Of a stretch of DNA of 64,000 nt, positions 17,099 through 26,959 are shown piece after piece. The number at the start of each line of letters is the position of its first letter. Positions within the stretch are counted from its first letter, which is position 1. The notes beneath the pieces were generated by a model. The model searched no databases, had not been told where the DNA came from, and worked only from the letters and a program-made list of their open reading frames with translations. The DNA is taken from NCBI RefSeq assembly GCF_020829645.1, contig NZ_JAIVFS010000004.1, positions 162,471-226,470 on the forward strand, written 5' to 3'. The stretch is from Nostoc mirabile CHAB5784. Lineage in GTDB: Bacteria; Cyanobacteriota; Cyanobacteriia; Cyanobacteriales; Nostocaceae. The position numbers and the translations under genes were made by a program.

Positions 17099-17497
17099 CT
17101 ATTTAGGGCTGTAGTCAGAGCAATCGAATGCTTGTTTCGTTAGAGCAGTGGTAGGATGTACTGCACAGTTTAGATAATGGTTGTCGTTAAAAAATCGGCA
17201 GTTTTTACAGGGATGTTGCTGTAAATGTTTGATACTTACTATTTCGTCTTTATCTTGTGCCGCATTTTCTGGAGGATCTTCTACTGCTTTGCAGACAGAT
17301 GAAACGAGAAAAACGACAATTCCCCAAACAATCATGAAGGAGATGTGAGCCAAAAACACTGCTACAAAGGGAATGTCTCCGTCCTGTGGTTTTATGTCGC
17401 TATGTGTTGCCTTAGCCAGGTTAGTTTCAATCAGGATGAACTGATGAACATTTTTTTGGGCGGATATATAAAGTAGAAAAAGCTCCGAAGTATGCAT
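17099..17497 (-). CDS. One-helix protein with C-terminal CxxC…C…C motif
   Basis: This 132-residue protein has a hydrophobic helix at about 45-68 (FVAVFLAHISFMIVWGIVVFLV) and a cysteine-bearing tail at about 96-132 (PCKNCRFF, then YLNCAVHP, then FDCSDYSP). This tail is a recurrent cyanobacterial module of four conserved cysteines, likely a metal or redox site; the ligand is not known. The first 40 residues are not obviously a signal peptide, so the start could lie later. It is on the same strand as the kdp region. Confidence 0.6.
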   Translation of the reverse strand: MHTSELFLLYISAQKNVHQFILIETNLAKATHSDIKPQDGDIPFVAVFLAHISFMIVWGIVVFLVSSVCKAVEDPPENAAQDKDEIVSIKHLQQHPCKNCRFFNDNHYLNCAVHPTTALTKQAFDCSDYSPK

Positions 17498-17564
17498 ATT
17501 AAAAACCTTTAGTTAGTCGAATTGAGATTCAGTAAAGGTCATCTAAATTAAACATCTTCAGAGG

Positions 17565-18074
17565 CTAGGGAGAAACTACTGTCTTGCTTGGTTTCCATCC
17601 CAGTTTTTGGAAAAATTTTGCCATTGAAAATGAATCCAAAGTATTGACTGTTTGTAACTTTATTTCACTTGCTGCCTGATTGATAACTGCTTCCGTATCA
17701 ATGTTGCTACTCCAAGGAGAGGTAATAACTTCAATTTTCTGAATTTGGATTAATCTGCAATAGTTGAGGACAACGGCACCCCAAGCGGTAGTTTCTGGCT
17801 TTATTTGAGGAACCAAAAGTGTAGAAACTCCTGCTGCTAACCAATCTCCTTGTAATATGGGTGGAGCTTCAACAATCACAATCGATTCAGTGGGAATAGT
17901 ATGGCTGGCTTTAATTTTTTGCCCACCCATAAACAGAGTTTCCATAAAAAATATCACATTACCTTTAGAGTGAATATCGCTAATTTCGCCCTTAAATTGG
18001 GTTGTAATCGGAGCACCTAAATCTTTAATCATCTTTGGCTCAGGTGCATGATAAGAGAAGAAGTAAATGTTCAT
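17565..18074 (-). CDS. Unknown 169-residue protein
   Basis: I do not recognise a family. The protein starts MNIYFFSYHAPEPKMIKDLG, is mixed alpha/beta, and has neither a signal peptide nor a clear membrane helix. Its stop lies shortly before the next minus-strand gene and it is four bases from the RCK_C-like gene upstream (18079), so the two are probably co-transcribed. The position after the kdp genes is suggestive but gives no function. Confidence 0.55.
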   Translation of the reverse strand: MNIYFFSYHAPEPKMIKDLGAPITTQFKGEISDIHSKGNVIFFMETLFMGGQKIKASHTIPTESIVIVEAPPILQGDWLAAGVSTLLVPQIKPETTAWGAVVLNYCRLIQIQKIEVITSPWSSNIDTEAVINQAASEIKLQTVNTLDSFSMAKFFQKLGWKPSKTVVSP

Positions 18075-18078
18075 TTAT

Positions 18079-18477
18079 CTAATAATATGTGGAATTGAAA
18101 CTAATTGGTACATCTGAGCCATCTGAATTAACAGATTGACTGGCTGTTGGTCGAGCTTCCAGTAAGCAACTGTTAAGGGAATAGTAAACAGAATGAATTT
18201 TCTTAAGAGTGACTTTGAGAGCCGGAACCATCATGGGATGGGTTGCTATTGTTAAAATGTAGTCTCCAGCAAAAATACTAGGATTATATATTGCTGAAAT
18301 GACTTTACTTTCTCTTAAAATTCCCAAAAAAAAGCATTGTTCGGGTAACTGAATATCAGTTAAATGAATGCCACAGTAAACGCTATTAGCTTGGATGAAA
18401 ACACCAAACAGGCTTGGTTCTAAGATTTCTTTGTTTTTTAACACAAAAGATTTTTTAACTCTGATTATATTGTGCAA
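18079..18477 (-). CDS. Stand-alone RCK_C (TrkA-C)-like protein
   Basis: This 132-residue protein has a region at about 20-90 with the pattern of RCK C-terminal domains: LFGVFIQANSVYCGIHLTDI, then QLPEQCFFLGILRES, then SIFAGDYILTIATHP. RCK_C domains sense ligands, including c-di-AMP in some K+ channels and transporters. No NAD-binding RCK_N domain or transporter is fused. Its place just downstream of kdpC, on the same strand, makes a K+-related regulatory role plausible, but that is inference. The C-terminal 40 residues are low complexity. Confidence 0.5.
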   Translation of the reverse strand: MHNIIRVKKSFVLKNKEILEPSLFGVFIQANSVYCGIHLTDIQLPEQCFFLGILRESKVISAIYNPSIFAGDYILTIATHPMMVPALKVTLKKIHSVYYSLNSCLLEARPTASQSVNSDGSDVPISFNSTYY

Positions 18478-18619
18478 TATTTTACAGAGAAAATATGATT
18501 TTCTTTAAATATATTTTGAATATATATAATGTATCAAGCAAAATAAACATGTGTTTATTAATTAGTTAAATAGGCATATATTTAGAGATATAGATTTGAA
18601 TAGTCCTATTTAATCATTC

Positions 18620-18661
18620 GTAAATAACAAAATTCCCGGCTTAATTTAATAAATCGGGAAT
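18620..18661 (-). terminator. Probable terminator for the kdp operon
   Basis: On the minus strand ATTCCCG and CGGGAAT pair around a 16-base AT-rich loop and are followed by TTTGTTATTT. It lies about 300 bases after the kdpC stop, the family C element having widened the gap. Confidence 0.45.
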
Positions 18662-18729
18662 CTAAGCCTTTCGATTTTAAGTAGTCATTAAGGATTGCTA
18701 TAAGTAATTATTCTGAATAGGAGGTGTAG

Positions 18730-18910
18730 CAATACGGTTCGGTTAAGAATATTTGTAGGTTGGGTTGAACATTCGTGTTACCCAACAAACCCTGCAATAT
18801 GTTGGGTTTCGTTCCTCAAACGCCACTTGCTTCAAGTCGGGAAACCGCAAGGGCGCAGTGGCTCCCCAACCTACACATTTTTATTTTTTGGGCTTAACCG
18901 AACCGTATTG
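18730..18910. mobile_element. MITE family C, copy 1 (10-bp target duplication)
   Basis: The ends are CAATACGGTTCGGTTAA and TTAACCGAACCGTATTG. The 10-base string GGAGGTGTAG flanks both sides exactly (18720-18729 and 18911-18920). The interior is a GTAGGTTGGGTT…AACCCAACATATTG-like palindromic block with a GC-rich insert. There is no coding capacity. Confidence 0.9.
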
Positions 18911-18961
18911 GGAGGTGTAGCAATAATCAAAAACACCCCCTTTTCGCTATTTCCTATGCTT

Positions 18962-19600
18962 TTATCCCTTAATCTTATCCAGAGCTAAATTCAGGTTCAA
19001 CACATTAACTCCAGGCTCGCCAAAGATGCCGAGAAAGCGACCATCGGTGTTTTGAGCAATCAAAGTTTCCAGTTGGTTCGGCTGAACTCCTCGCGCCTTA
19101 GCTACTCGTGCAATTTGCGCGATCGCAGCTTCGGGAGTAATGTGAGGGTCAAGGCTAGAACCAGAGGTGTAGACTAAATCGCCAGTCGGCTGCACACCTG
19201 CTGTTTTCAGACGAGTGAAGTCACCTTCAACCTTTTTGCTCTTTTCTGGGTCATCTTTACCTTTGATGCGTTCTAGTAATGCGGGATTACTGGGAGCCAA
19301 GTTACTAGCACCAGAAACTCCGGTTTTCAAAACTCCCGCATCGTCTTTTTTCGGGTCGGCTGTGCTGTAGCTGGTAGTACTGGGACGACTGTTAAAATAG
19401 CGATCGCTACTAAAAGGTTGACCAATCAAAGCAGAACCGACAACTTGACCTGTGCTATTTTTCAGGAGACTACCGTTTGCTTGAAAGGGAAACACAATCT
19501 GCCCAATGGCAATCATCGCAAAAGGATAAATAATCGCTCCAATAACCCAGAGTACTAAGGTAGAACGAACAGCTCTGCTAGCTTCACGTGCAAAACTCAT
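18962..19600 (-). CDS. kdpC: Potassium-transporting ATPase KdpC subunit
   Basis: This 212-residue protein has one N-terminal membrane helix (about 13-36), GSALIGQPFSSDRYFNSRPS (the conserved KdpC G-S-x-L-I-G-Q signature) and a C-terminal region with SGSSLDPHITPEAA and QIARVAKARG, all typical. KdpC is the small inner-membrane subunit that stabilises the KdpA-KdpB complex. Length matches the family. It is separated from the KdpG-like gene by about 370 bases with no visible gene, longer than a normal intra-operon gap. Confidence 0.93.
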   Translation of the reverse strand: MSFAREASRAVRSTLVLWVIGAIIYPFAMIAIGQIVFPFQANGSLLKNSTGQVVGSALIGQPFSSDRYFNSRPSTTSYSTADPKKDDAGVLKTGVSGASNLAPSNPALLERIKGKDDPEKSKKVEGDFTRLKTAGVQPTGDLVYTSGSSLDPHITPEAAIAQIARVAKARGVQPNQLETLIAQNTDGRFLGIFGEPGVNVLNLNLALDKIKG

Positions 19601-19970
19601 AGGAACATCCTCGAAACGACTGGAAACAACTTGACTTCAGACAGTGGAGGAAAGCCGAACGGCAATTTTAATTGCTGTGACATACGCTTTTTTGGTAAAA
19701 TCGAATAACAGTGAAATTAGCTCAACGCAGGAAGTTAACTCGCTTTCAAGGCTTATGCTAGTAGCTGAGTTGTCTAACGATAGCGGAGCGGTAGCGAGTC
19801 TGCGAGCGTCGTAGCAACGAAAATTGAGTCATGGGGTGTGGGGATGAGTACATCCTCTGGTCAACCGTAACCGCGCCCGTAAGTTTCGCAAACAACATAA
19901 GTGAACAAGCAATTGTTAGTAGTGTTGGGCGGGGGACAAAGCCCTGTCTTTTTAAACCAGGGAATGGTTA
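19601..19970. other. Gap between kdpG-like gene and kdpC
   Basis: I see no supported gene in this 370-base stretch. It contains GC-rich short repeats ('gatagcggagcggtagcgagtctgcgagcg') and ordinary AT-rich sequence. Confidence 0.55.
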
Positions 19971-20240
19971 CTAGAATTTCTCCGGTACAAACATTACAAA
20001 AAATAAATAGATAGAAAGCCCTAGCGTCACCAGTCCTAACAGCCCCAATCCCCAAGATTGGCTGCGAGAAAGTTGTTCACCAGTAGCTGCATAGACTAGA
20101 GGTGCAACCACTAGGTTGAAACACATCGCCAGAAATAAATACAGTGGCAGCTTTTGTCTACGCCATTGACACCAGATTTCAGTTATTTCTTCTAATACTT
20201 GGGATGCAGGAATAGTGCGTCGGATTTGAACGGGTTTCAT
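19971..20240 (-). CDS. kdpG: KdpG-like small membrane protein
   Basis: This 89-residue protein has two hydrophobic helices (about 32-54 and 63-86). It lies six bases after kdpB and before kdpC, the position of the cyanobacterium-specific kdpG genes known from Anabaena kdp operons. Function is not established; it is presumed to be an accessory membrane subunit. The name rests on position and membrane layout rather than on a motif. Confidence 0.65.
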   Translation of the reverse strand: MKPVQIRRTIPASQVLEEITEIWCQWRRQKLPLYLFLAMCFNLVVAPLVYAATGEQLSRSQSWGLGLLGLVTLGLSIYLFFVMFVPEKF

Positions 20241-20246
20241 AGTAAA

Positions 20247-22388
20247 TTAAGACAAAGGTAGGATAATATCTATCAGTTTGATGGCAATGAAGGGAGCAAC
20301 GATACCGCCAAGACCAAAGATGAAGATGTTGCGACGTAACAGTTGATCTGCTGTTAAAGGTAAAAACTTTACCCCTCTAAGTGCCAGTGGAATTAGTGCC
20401 GGAATAATTAAGGCGTTGTAAATCAGCGCCGAGACGATCGCAGATTGGGCACTCTTTAATCCCATAATATTAAGTGCGCCGATTCCAGCAGCTGCAAAGA
20501 TAGTCGGAATGATCGCAAAATACTTGGCAATATCGTTAGCGATGGAGAATGTTGTCAATGCTCCACGAGTAATTAACAACTGTTTACCTATGGTTACTAA
20601 ATCAATCAGCTTCGTAGGGTCAGAATCTAAGTCCACCATGTTAGCAGCTTCTTTGGCAGCTTGCGTCCCAGAGTTCATCGCCACACCCACGTTTGCTTGA
20701 GCCAAGGCAGGTGCATCGTTCGTACCATCCCCGGTCATTGCCACCAGTTTACCCTGAGATTGTTCCGAGCGAATCACCTCAATTTTGTCTTCTGGAGTCG
20801 CTTCGGCAATGAAATCATCCACCCCGGCTTCCTCGGCAATCACCGAAGCGGTAATTCGGTTGTCACCTGTGAGCATGATAGTCTTAACACCCATGCGGCG
20901 GAGTTGGTCAAACCGTTCCCGCAAACCAGGTTTCACAATATCTTTGAGGTAGATGACACCATAAATCTTGTCATCTTGGCAAACAGCTAAGGGTGTACCG
21001 CCTAATCGGGAAACTCGCTCATAAGCTGCGTCTACATCATCAGAAACGTCGCCGCCACGAGAACGGACAAATCCCTTAATCGCCTCTACCGCTCCCTTGC
21101 GAATTTGTTTGCCATCGGGTAGATTTGTGCCACTCATCCGGGTTTTTGCCGAAAATTCTACACCCTCGGCTTTGTCGAGATTGAAGTCTACCGCAGCCTG
21201 AGACTTTTCTGCCAATATCACAATTGACTTGCCCTCTGGCGTATCATCAAACAAGCTAGCAGCTAGGGAGACTTGCGCCACATCTTGTATTGAATGATTA
21301 TCCAGGGGAATAAACTCATCAGCCATCCGGTTTCCCAAGGTGATCGTGCCTGTCTTATCCAGCACCAAGGTATTGATATCGCCGCAAGCTTCTACGGCTC
21401 GACCAGAGGTTGCAATGACGTTAAATTGGGCTACTCTATCCATCCCTGCAATACCGATCGCACTGAGTAAACCACCGATAGTTGTAGGAATTAAAGCTAC
21501 CAGTAGCGATATTAGAATAGCAACGCTAGCACCCGCCCGCAAACTGTTTCCCGCCTCAGCCCCAAAGGCCGTGCTGATAAAGCTGGCGATGTAGCCGACA
21601 AATGGGGGCATTGTCGCCACCACAATCAAGAACACCTGTGTTAACACTGCCAACAATACCGTCAAAGCAATCTCGTTGGGAGTCTTGCTGCGTTCTGCCC
21701 CTTCTACCAGGGAAATCATGCGATCGATAAAGCCTTGTCCAGGATCAGCACTAATGCGAATTGTCAACTCGTCGGAGAGTAGGCGTGTGCCGCCTGTCAC
21801 CGAACTAGCAATATCTGTACCTGGTTGCTTCAGTACAGGGGCAGATTCTCCAGTAATTGCAGACTCATCCACCGAGCCGATGCCTTTAATTACATCTCCA
21901 TCGGCGGGAATCATATTATTTGCAACCACTTTTACCAAATCGCCCCGTCGCAGTTCCGTAGAATTGACTTTTTCTATCGAACCATCTGGGAGGATTTTGT
22001 TGGCAACAGTATCCGATCGCGTCGATCTTAATGAATCAGCCTGGGCTTTACCGCGTCCTTCAGCTACAGCTTCAGCAAAGTTGGCAAAAACAAGTGTGAA
22101 AAAGAGAATAAAGGTAATCAACCCGTTTAAGAGGCGTTGTTGGTTGACATCTGCCTGGATTGTACCAAACAGATTTGGGTTAAGGGTAACAAGAAAGGTG
22201 ACAATTGTTCCCACCCAAACAACAAACATAACTGGGTTTTTAACAGTAATTCGAGGATCGAGCTTGACAAATGACTCACGAATTGCTCTCTGGTAAAGCC
22301 CCCGCATATCTGTCTTGGGGGTGTGCTTGCGCGAGTCACGAGTTCCAGATGGAATACGGGGCGAAGGAGAATCAGTAGTAGTTGGCAT
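20247..22388 (-). CDS. kdpB: Potassium-transporting ATPase ATP-binding subunit KdpB
   Basis: This 713-residue P1A-type ATPase has TGES (179-182), the phosphorylated Asp344 in [26 protein letters not shown] and [15 protein letters not shown], plus seven or so membrane helices. KdpB hydrolyses ATP to drive K+ import through KdpA. Length is close to cyanobacterial homologues, with a short Ser/Pro-rich N-terminal extension. No good ribosome site precedes its ATG. Instead a translatable 21-bp repeat frame ends three bases upstream, so translational coupling is possible. Confidence 0.96.
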   Translation of the reverse strand: MPTTTDSPSPRIPSGTRDSRKHTPKTDMRGLYQRAIRESFVKLDPRITVKNPVMFVVWVGTIVTFLVTLNPNLFGTIQADVNQQRLLNGLITFILFFTLVFANFAEAVAEGRGKAQADSLRSTRSDTVANKILPDGSIEKVNSTELRRGDLVKVVANNMIPADGDVIKGIGSVDESAITGESAPVLKQPGTDIASSVTGGTRLLSDELTIRISADPGQGFIDRMISLVEGAERSKTPNEIALTVLLAVLTQVFLIVVATMPPFVGYIASFISTAFGAEAGNSLRAGASVAILISLLVALIPTTIGGLLSAIGIAGMDRVAQFNVIATSGRAVEACGDINTLVLDKTGTITLGNRMADEFIPLDNHSIQDVAQVSLAASLFDDTPEGKSIVILAEKSQAAVDFNLDKAEGVEFSAKTRMSGTNLPDGKQIRKGAVEAIKGFVRSRGGDVSDDVDAAYERVSRLGGTPLAVCQDDKIYGVIYLKDIVKPGLRERFDQLRRMGVKTIMLTGDNRITASVIAEEAGVDDFIAEATPEDKIEVIRSEQSQGKLVAMTGDGTNDAPALAQANVGVAMNSGTQAAKEAANMVDLDSDPTKLIDLVTIGKQLLITRGALTTFSIANDIAKYFAIIPTIFAAAGIGALNIMGLKSAQSAIVSALIYNALIIPALIPLALRGVKFLPLTADQLLRRNIFIFGLGGIVAPFIAIKLIDIILPLS

Positions 22389-22418
22389 AGATTAGATTTT
22401 GGGCATCAGTCTTTGAGG

Positions 22419-22668
22419 TGGATGAATGAGTATCAAAGCTGGATGAATGAGTATCAAAGCTGGATGAATGAGTATCAAAGCTGGATGAATGAGTATCAAA
22501 GCTGGATGAATGAGTATCAAAGCTGGATGAATGAGTATCAAAGCTGGATGAATGAGTATTAAAGCTGGATGAATGAGTATCAAAGCTGGATGAATGAGTA
22601 TTAAAGCTGGATGAATGAGTATCAAAGCTGGATGAATGAGTATCAAAGCTGGATGAATGAGTCTTTAA
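22419..22668. repeat. 21-bp tandem array (12 copies) between kdpA and kdpB
   Basis: The unit GATGAATGAGTATCAAAGCTG is repeated with exact 21-base spacing, starting at 22421 and then every 21 bases to 22652. Two units carry TATTAAAG instead of TATCAAAG. Because 21 is a multiple of three, all frames stay open. On the minus strand (the kdp strand) one frame reads as the heptapeptide ILIHPAL repeated from about 22646 and ends with TAA at 22392, three bases before the kdpB ATG. Whether it is translated is unknown. Confidence 0.9.
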
Positions 22669-22746
22669 GCTAATGCTTTAACTTCTAACTCTCCCTGCTC
22701 CCCAGTACAGACGCGATTAATCGCGTCTCTACCCACTCCCCAATCC
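22669..22746. repeat. AGACGCGATTAATCGCGTCT palindrome downstream of kdpA
   Basis: AGACGCGATTAATCGCGTCT is a perfect 20-base palindrome at about 22708-22727, just after the kdpA stop. Related units form a 27-bp tandem repeat at 63810-63880. It may act as a transcript end or a processing site within the operon, which is not shown. Confidence 0.6.
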
Positions 22747-24492
22747 CTAGCCGATGCCTTTGGCGATAAAAAACGCTTCACCGATCGGGCCTAATGCTAA
22801 TACTGGGAAGAATGTGAGTGCGCCCAAGATTAAAATCACGCCTGCGGTGACACCTATAAATAGTCCGGTATCGGTTCGCAATGTACCAGTCGTGTAGGGA
22901 ACAGCTTGCTTGCGAGACATGCTATCTGCCAAAAACAGCAAACCCAAAATTGGAATATAGCGTCCAGCTAGTAAACTGAAGCAGGTACTTAGATTCCACC
23001 ACAGGGCAGTTGCAGTGGTTTTTGCGCCCGTTGCGATCGCCAAAGGTGAAGGTTGTGAATCGCCTAAACCTTCAAACCCAGAACCGTTGTTAGAAGCAGC
23101 AGAGGCGTATTCGTAAATGACTTGAGCAAACCCGTGAAAACCCGGATTACTAATTCCTGATAGTTGGTCAGCAAATGCTAGGGTGATACCTGCGGGAATC
23201 ATAATAGCGATCGGGTGAACCAGCAGAATCAGGAAACTAGCAAGTACAACCTCGCGCTTCTCAATCTTGCGTCCCAAAAATTCTGGTGTGCGTCCCACCA
23301 TCAGCCCTGTAGCAAACACAGCCAGAATCAAGTAAGCGAATAAATAAGCGGTTCCTGTACCCTGTCCACCCCAGATAATTTGCAGGAACATATTGGAAAG
23401 GGTAATGAAACCGCCGTTGGGCATGAACGAGTCGTGTAAACTATTAACAGCGCCGGTCATGGTGCCTGTTGTAACTGTTGCGAACAAGGCAGATTGTGCC
23501 CAACCAAACCGCACTTCTTTACCCTCCAGGTTCGGTTGCGAACTTCCTAGAAGTGCATTTACAGTCGGGTTGCCGTTATATTCCCCAATGGCATTGATAA
23601 CGACAAATACGATGAAAAGCACACTAACCATGCCATATACTAACCAGGCTTGCTTGGTGTTATTAGCAAATAAACCGTAGGCATAAATCAGGGACGTGGG
23701 GATTGAAATCATCGCCACAATTTGAATCAAATTAGAAAATCCGTTGGGATTTTCAAAGGGGTGTGCCGAGTTGATGGCGAAAAAGCCGCCGCCGTTTTCC
23801 CCTAATTGCTTAATAATTTCAAAATGGGCAACAGGGCCACGAGCGATCGCCTGACTAATGTTCGGATCTTCCAAGGTAGGGAATACAACTGCACCCGCCA
23901 GAGTTTCTGGAACGCCAGCTGCCATCAAGGCGATCGCGCCCACAATACAAATAGGCAGCAAAATTCGGGTAATCGAGCGAATTAGGTCTACATAAAAGTT
24001 GCCCAACGATCTACCCGTCAATCCCCGAATAAAGGCAATCCCCACCGCCAAACCAGTCGCAGCAGAGGTGAACATGTGATAACCAAGCCCCCACATTTGG
24101 CTGCCATAGCTCATGTAGGTTTCACCAGAATAGTGCTGCTGGTTGGTATTAGTAATAAAGGAAATAGTCGTATGCAGCACTGTATCCCAAGTTGGGGCAT
24201 TTATTCCCGTAGGATTCAGGGGCAACCATCCCTGATTCATGATGATAAAGAAAATCAGTAACCCCATTGCTACGTTGCTATACAGGATTGCCCGCCCATA
24301 CTGCCAGCCCGTCATGTTTTCTTTGGTTTTAACGCCAACCAAGGCATAAAGCACTCGCTCAACCGGATTCAGAATTGGGTCGAGAAAAGTACTTTGCTCT
24401 AGGTAGACACGCGCCATATAGCGCCCAAAAAATGGAGTAATTGCTACTACAATTAGTAGCGTTAATACAATTTGAATCCATCCTTGTAGCAT
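22747..24492 (-). CDS. kdpA: Potassium-transporting ATPase potassium-binding subunit KdpA
   Basis: This 581-residue protein has about ten membrane helices and the four pore-loop signatures: [49 protein letters not shown]; and [13 protein letters not shown]. These form the K+ selectivity filter. KdpA is the channel-like subunit through which Kdp imports K+ at very low external concentration. It is the first gene of the operon and is 358 bases from kdpB because of the tandem array. No kdpD or kdpE is present in the window, so control must come from elsewhere. Confidence 0.97.
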   Translation of the reverse strand: MLQGWIQIVLTLLIVVAITPFFGRYMARVYLEQSTFLDPILNPVERVLYALVGVKTKENMTGWQYGRAILYSNVAMGLLIFFIIMNQGWLPLNPTGINAPTWDTVLHTTISFITNTNQQHYSGETYMSYGSQMWGLGYHMFTSAATGLAVGIAFIRGLTGRSLGNFYVDLIRSITRILLPICIVGAIALMAAGVPETLAGAVVFPTLEDPNISQAIARGPVAHFEIIKQLGENGGGFFAINSAHPFENPNGFSNLIQIVAMISIPTSLIYAYGLFANNTKQAWLVYGMVSVLFIVFVVINAIGEYNGNPTVNALLGSSQPNLEGKEVRFGWAQSALFATVTTGTMTGAVNSLHDSFMPNGGFITLSNMFLQIIWGGQGTGTAYLFAYLILAVFATGLMVGRTPEFLGRKIEKREVVLASFLILLVHPIAIMIPAGITLAFADQLSGISNPGFHGFAQVIYEYASAASNNGSGFEGLGDSQPSPLAIATGAKTTATALWWNLSTCFSLLAGRYIPILGLLFLADSMSRKQAVPYTTGTLRTDTGLFIGVTAGVILILGALTFFPVLALGPIGEAFFIAKGIG

Positions 24493-24853
24493 TGGATTAG
24501 TCGAACTCCGACATGAATAAATTTAAGATGAATATAAGATATTTTCTTACCATGAATCGGAAAAAATAATGAATTATATCGGCATTCTTATTAATTAACC
24601 TATAATTATGTGCTTTCTCAATCAATCATCGAGCTTTTCGTGAAAGAACACAAGGTATAAATTAATATTTAAACTAGCCTATACAAGGAATATATATCTA
24701 TATATATACACAAGTCTTCAGAGCGTTTATCTCGATATATATCTGCAAATATAAAAGGACAGCTAAATGCTAAACAAACAGCTATTTGCGCTCAAACAGG
24801 AGCATCCCACTTTGGCGAATAGCCTAGCTGATTTTTCACGTCATCTAGAAAAG
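24493..24853. other. Presumed kdp promoter region
   Basis: This 360-base AT-rich stretch upstream of kdpA contains 'tatatatctatatatataca'-like low-complexity DNA. I could not identify a confident promoter or a c-di-AMP riboswitch by eye. Confidence 0.4.
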
Positions 24854-25168
24854 TTAAATATCTTCGTTTTCGTCATCATCGTATATTCCTGCCCGACTTA
24901 AAGCATACTCTGATAGTAAGGGCGTATCTCGTCTATGGCTCTCTGCCCATTCCTGAAAAGCTGTTATCCACTCAAGAGCCGTTGCAGTTTTGTAAAATGG
25001 TTGATCCTGTTTTGATTTCATCAACTGCTTAAGCAATGCATCAAAATGTGGCTTAACCACTTCAACAGGGAGCTTAGTTACATTTGCTAACACCTGCACA
25101 ACGCCTTCTAACTCTTGTCTGTCAGCCTCTGTTAGTAATGGTAGTATTTGATTGTTATTGTTTCCCAT
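24854..25168 (-). CDS. Hypothetical 104-residue protein
   Basis: I do not recognise a family. The protein is acidic and mostly helical (LLTEADRQELEGVVQVL, then PHFDALLKQLMKSK, then TALEWITAFQEWAESHRR) and ends in an acidic tail (YDDDENEDI). No signal or membrane segment is seen. GGAGAG lies about ten bases before the ATG. The size and acidic tail would suit a small regulator or antitoxin, but no partner is adjacent. Confidence 0.55.
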   Translation of the reverse strand: MGNNNNQILPLLTEADRQELEGVVQVLANVTKLPVEVVKPHFDALLKQLMKSKQDQPFYKTATALEWITAFQEWAESHRRDTPLLSEYALSRAGIYDDDENEDI

Positions 25169-25353
25169 ACTAGTAGCTCTCCATAAATAATACTGAAATT
25201 ACTTTCTAGTTTAATAACAGGCTACTATAGCAGTCCTAAATCATTCGTGAAAAGTTAGCTCCCCAACAACTTTTACGAAGTCGGGGAGCTGGACACCGCG
25301 AATTTTCACAAATTAGATAGGATTGCTATAGAGTCAGGAGTCTAATTCATAAT

Positions 25354-26589
25354 TCATAACTGATTTTGGCGACAAATTCCAAATGCAGAAGTGTAAGCGT
25401 GTAAGAAAGTTCTGCCACCAACAGGGCCGATTTCCCCGCCACAGAAAAAGCCACCTACAGGAATATCGCTGACGTAGCGCCGAAATAGTTCAGAATCAAA
25501 ATTGGGTTTACCATAAAGTCCTTCGCCTCGCCCCAGACAGGCAAACATTAAAGCAGCTACGGCAGAGGGTTCAGATTCTCGTTGGGTTTGATAACTTTGG
25601 AGGAGTAATTCTAGGTCTTCAGCAGAGGCTTGGGCATCGCGGAGGTGGAATTGCAGCCTTTGTCCTGGACGGACGCGATCGCCAATTGCGATCGCCCCAG
25701 CAGTTGGATCGACCCCAAGAATACCACGAATTAAAAAGTCTCCCTGTTGCAAAGCCAACTTAAATTCATCCATCGCCACACCAACAAACAGAGAGTGCTG
25801 TGCTAAAATCCGTTCGTGTTCGCTGAGACTGGCAATCAAATCTCGCAATACTACTAGAGGCACTTTCTCATCTAACTCCAGAATAATATTGCGATCGGCT
25901 TTTGTAACTTGCAATGGTTTGCCAATCGGTCGGCATCCTTGGGCTACAATCGTTTCCAAAACAATATTGCCAGTCAAAGCTATGCCGATAGTACCCTCAC
26001 GATACAAACTTTGGCATTCCCCGCCCTCAGTATCGTTACAAAAAAGGGCAACACGACCACCCACACCCCCACCGCTAGCTTGTCCCCCCACTATCACCGA
26101 TCCTGGATAAGCAAAATCCAACCCCTGCAATAAATCGTTGATTCCAGAAGCGAAAGAACTAGATAGCAAGATGAACTGGGGTGTCGGTGATGTTGGCACA
26201 CCAATCAAATCAACCCAAGCATCTGGTGAACTGTCTAAATCAGGTAATTCTTCAGCAACAACATGAAAGACTTGAACCTTCACCCCTGGAAGGTGTGCTA
26301 AGGTCAAGCTAATAGCTGGTTCAGCTTCTAGTTCTTGGATTTCTCCGTTAACAGTCGTCCCAATCACACCTCCACCACTACAGCCAATTAGCACTGGCAC
26401 AGAAAGTTTCTCAGCTAACAAGGGTAACAGTCGGGAATACTCACTCGTAAAAGCAGACGAAATAAATACCAGTCCTAGATCCGCAGGTGCTGTTAACGAT
26501 GAGACAGCTCGTTCCACCACATCTGTAACAGCTGCTTCCAAAGAATGACGGGTTGATAGGGCGTTTGCCCACTGCATTTGGTCTGCCAT
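25354..26589 (-). CDS. FIST N/C-domain protein
   Basis: From the ATG at 26589 the product is 411 residues. FIST_N-like sequence (about 1-210, LGLVFISSAFTSEYSRLLP, then VLIGCSGGGVIG) precedes a FIST_C-like region (about 215-400, ending GGFFCGGEIGPVGGRTFLHAYTSAFGI). FIST proteins are thought to bind small ligands for signalling, sometimes beside sensor kinases; none is adjacent. An in-frame ATG at 26715 would add 42 residues rich in Lys/Ser that look unlike a domain, so the inner start is preferred. It is monocistronic and likely cytoplasmic. Confidence 0.85.
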   Translation of the reverse strand: MADQMQWANALSTRHSLEAAVTDVVERAVSSLTAPADLGLVFISSAFTSEYSRLLPLLAEKLSVPVLIGCSGGGVIGTTVNGEIQELEAEPAISLTLAHLPGVKVQVFHVVAEELPDLDSSPDAWVDLIGVPTSPTPQFILLSSSFASGINDLLQGLDFAYPGSVIVGGQASGGGVGGRVALFCNDTEGGECQSLYREGTIGIALTGNIVLETIVAQGCRPIGKPLQVTKADRNIILELDEKVPLVVLRDLIASLSEHERILAQHSLFVGVAMDEFKLALQQGDFLIRGILGVDPTAGAIAIGDRVRPGQRLQFHLRDAQASAEDLELLLQSYQTQRESEPSAVAALMFACLGRGEGLYGKPNFDSELFRRYVSDIPVGGFFCGGEIGPVGGRTFLHAYTSAFGICRQNQL

Positions 26590-26959
26590 GAGTTTTGAGC
26601 TTCTTTCTCTTTTTGGGCTAGTAGGTTTTGATTTTTGATTTTGGGAAGAATTGCATCCGACAAAAATTAGTGCCAGCCTTTTGTCTCCTCCATCCCAAGA
26701 AGCTGGGGAAATCATTCCTTAATAGATGCATCTAAATATATTGTATGATTGTTTATCTATGGTACTGATTCCACAAAATCTTAAAAAATAAAGATGAATG
26801 CATTATAGATGCGGCAGTTTACTGTATTGGTTATAAATCAATAGGCTAAAGTCCTAACTTATGAGCTGAATGGTTAGAATGGTTAGTAATCAAGCTAAAA
26901 TCTGCCATTTCTGAAGTTTTTCTATACTAGTATTAACAACACACAACGAGACTAAAGCA

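Larger units (their letters stand above)
18478..18961. other. Gap after kdpC holding a terminator-like hairpin and a family C element
   Basis: No gene is supported. The AT-rich part (18478-18620) has nothing distinct. The hairpin and the family C element are entered separately. Confidence 0.6.

Noticed and set aside
22323..22562. Plus-strand frame encoding a repeated MNEYQSW peptide
   Set aside because: It is the other strand of the 21-bp array and the kdpB 5' end; open only because the period is a multiple of three.
22419..22668. Possible CRISPR array
   Set aside because: Units are contiguous with no variable spacers and there are no cas genes; it is a simple tandem repeat.
24493..24853. 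c-di-AMP (ydaO-type) riboswitch upstream of kdpA
   Set aside because: Known before kdp genes in some bacteria, but I could not find its conserved core by eye in this AT-rich leader.
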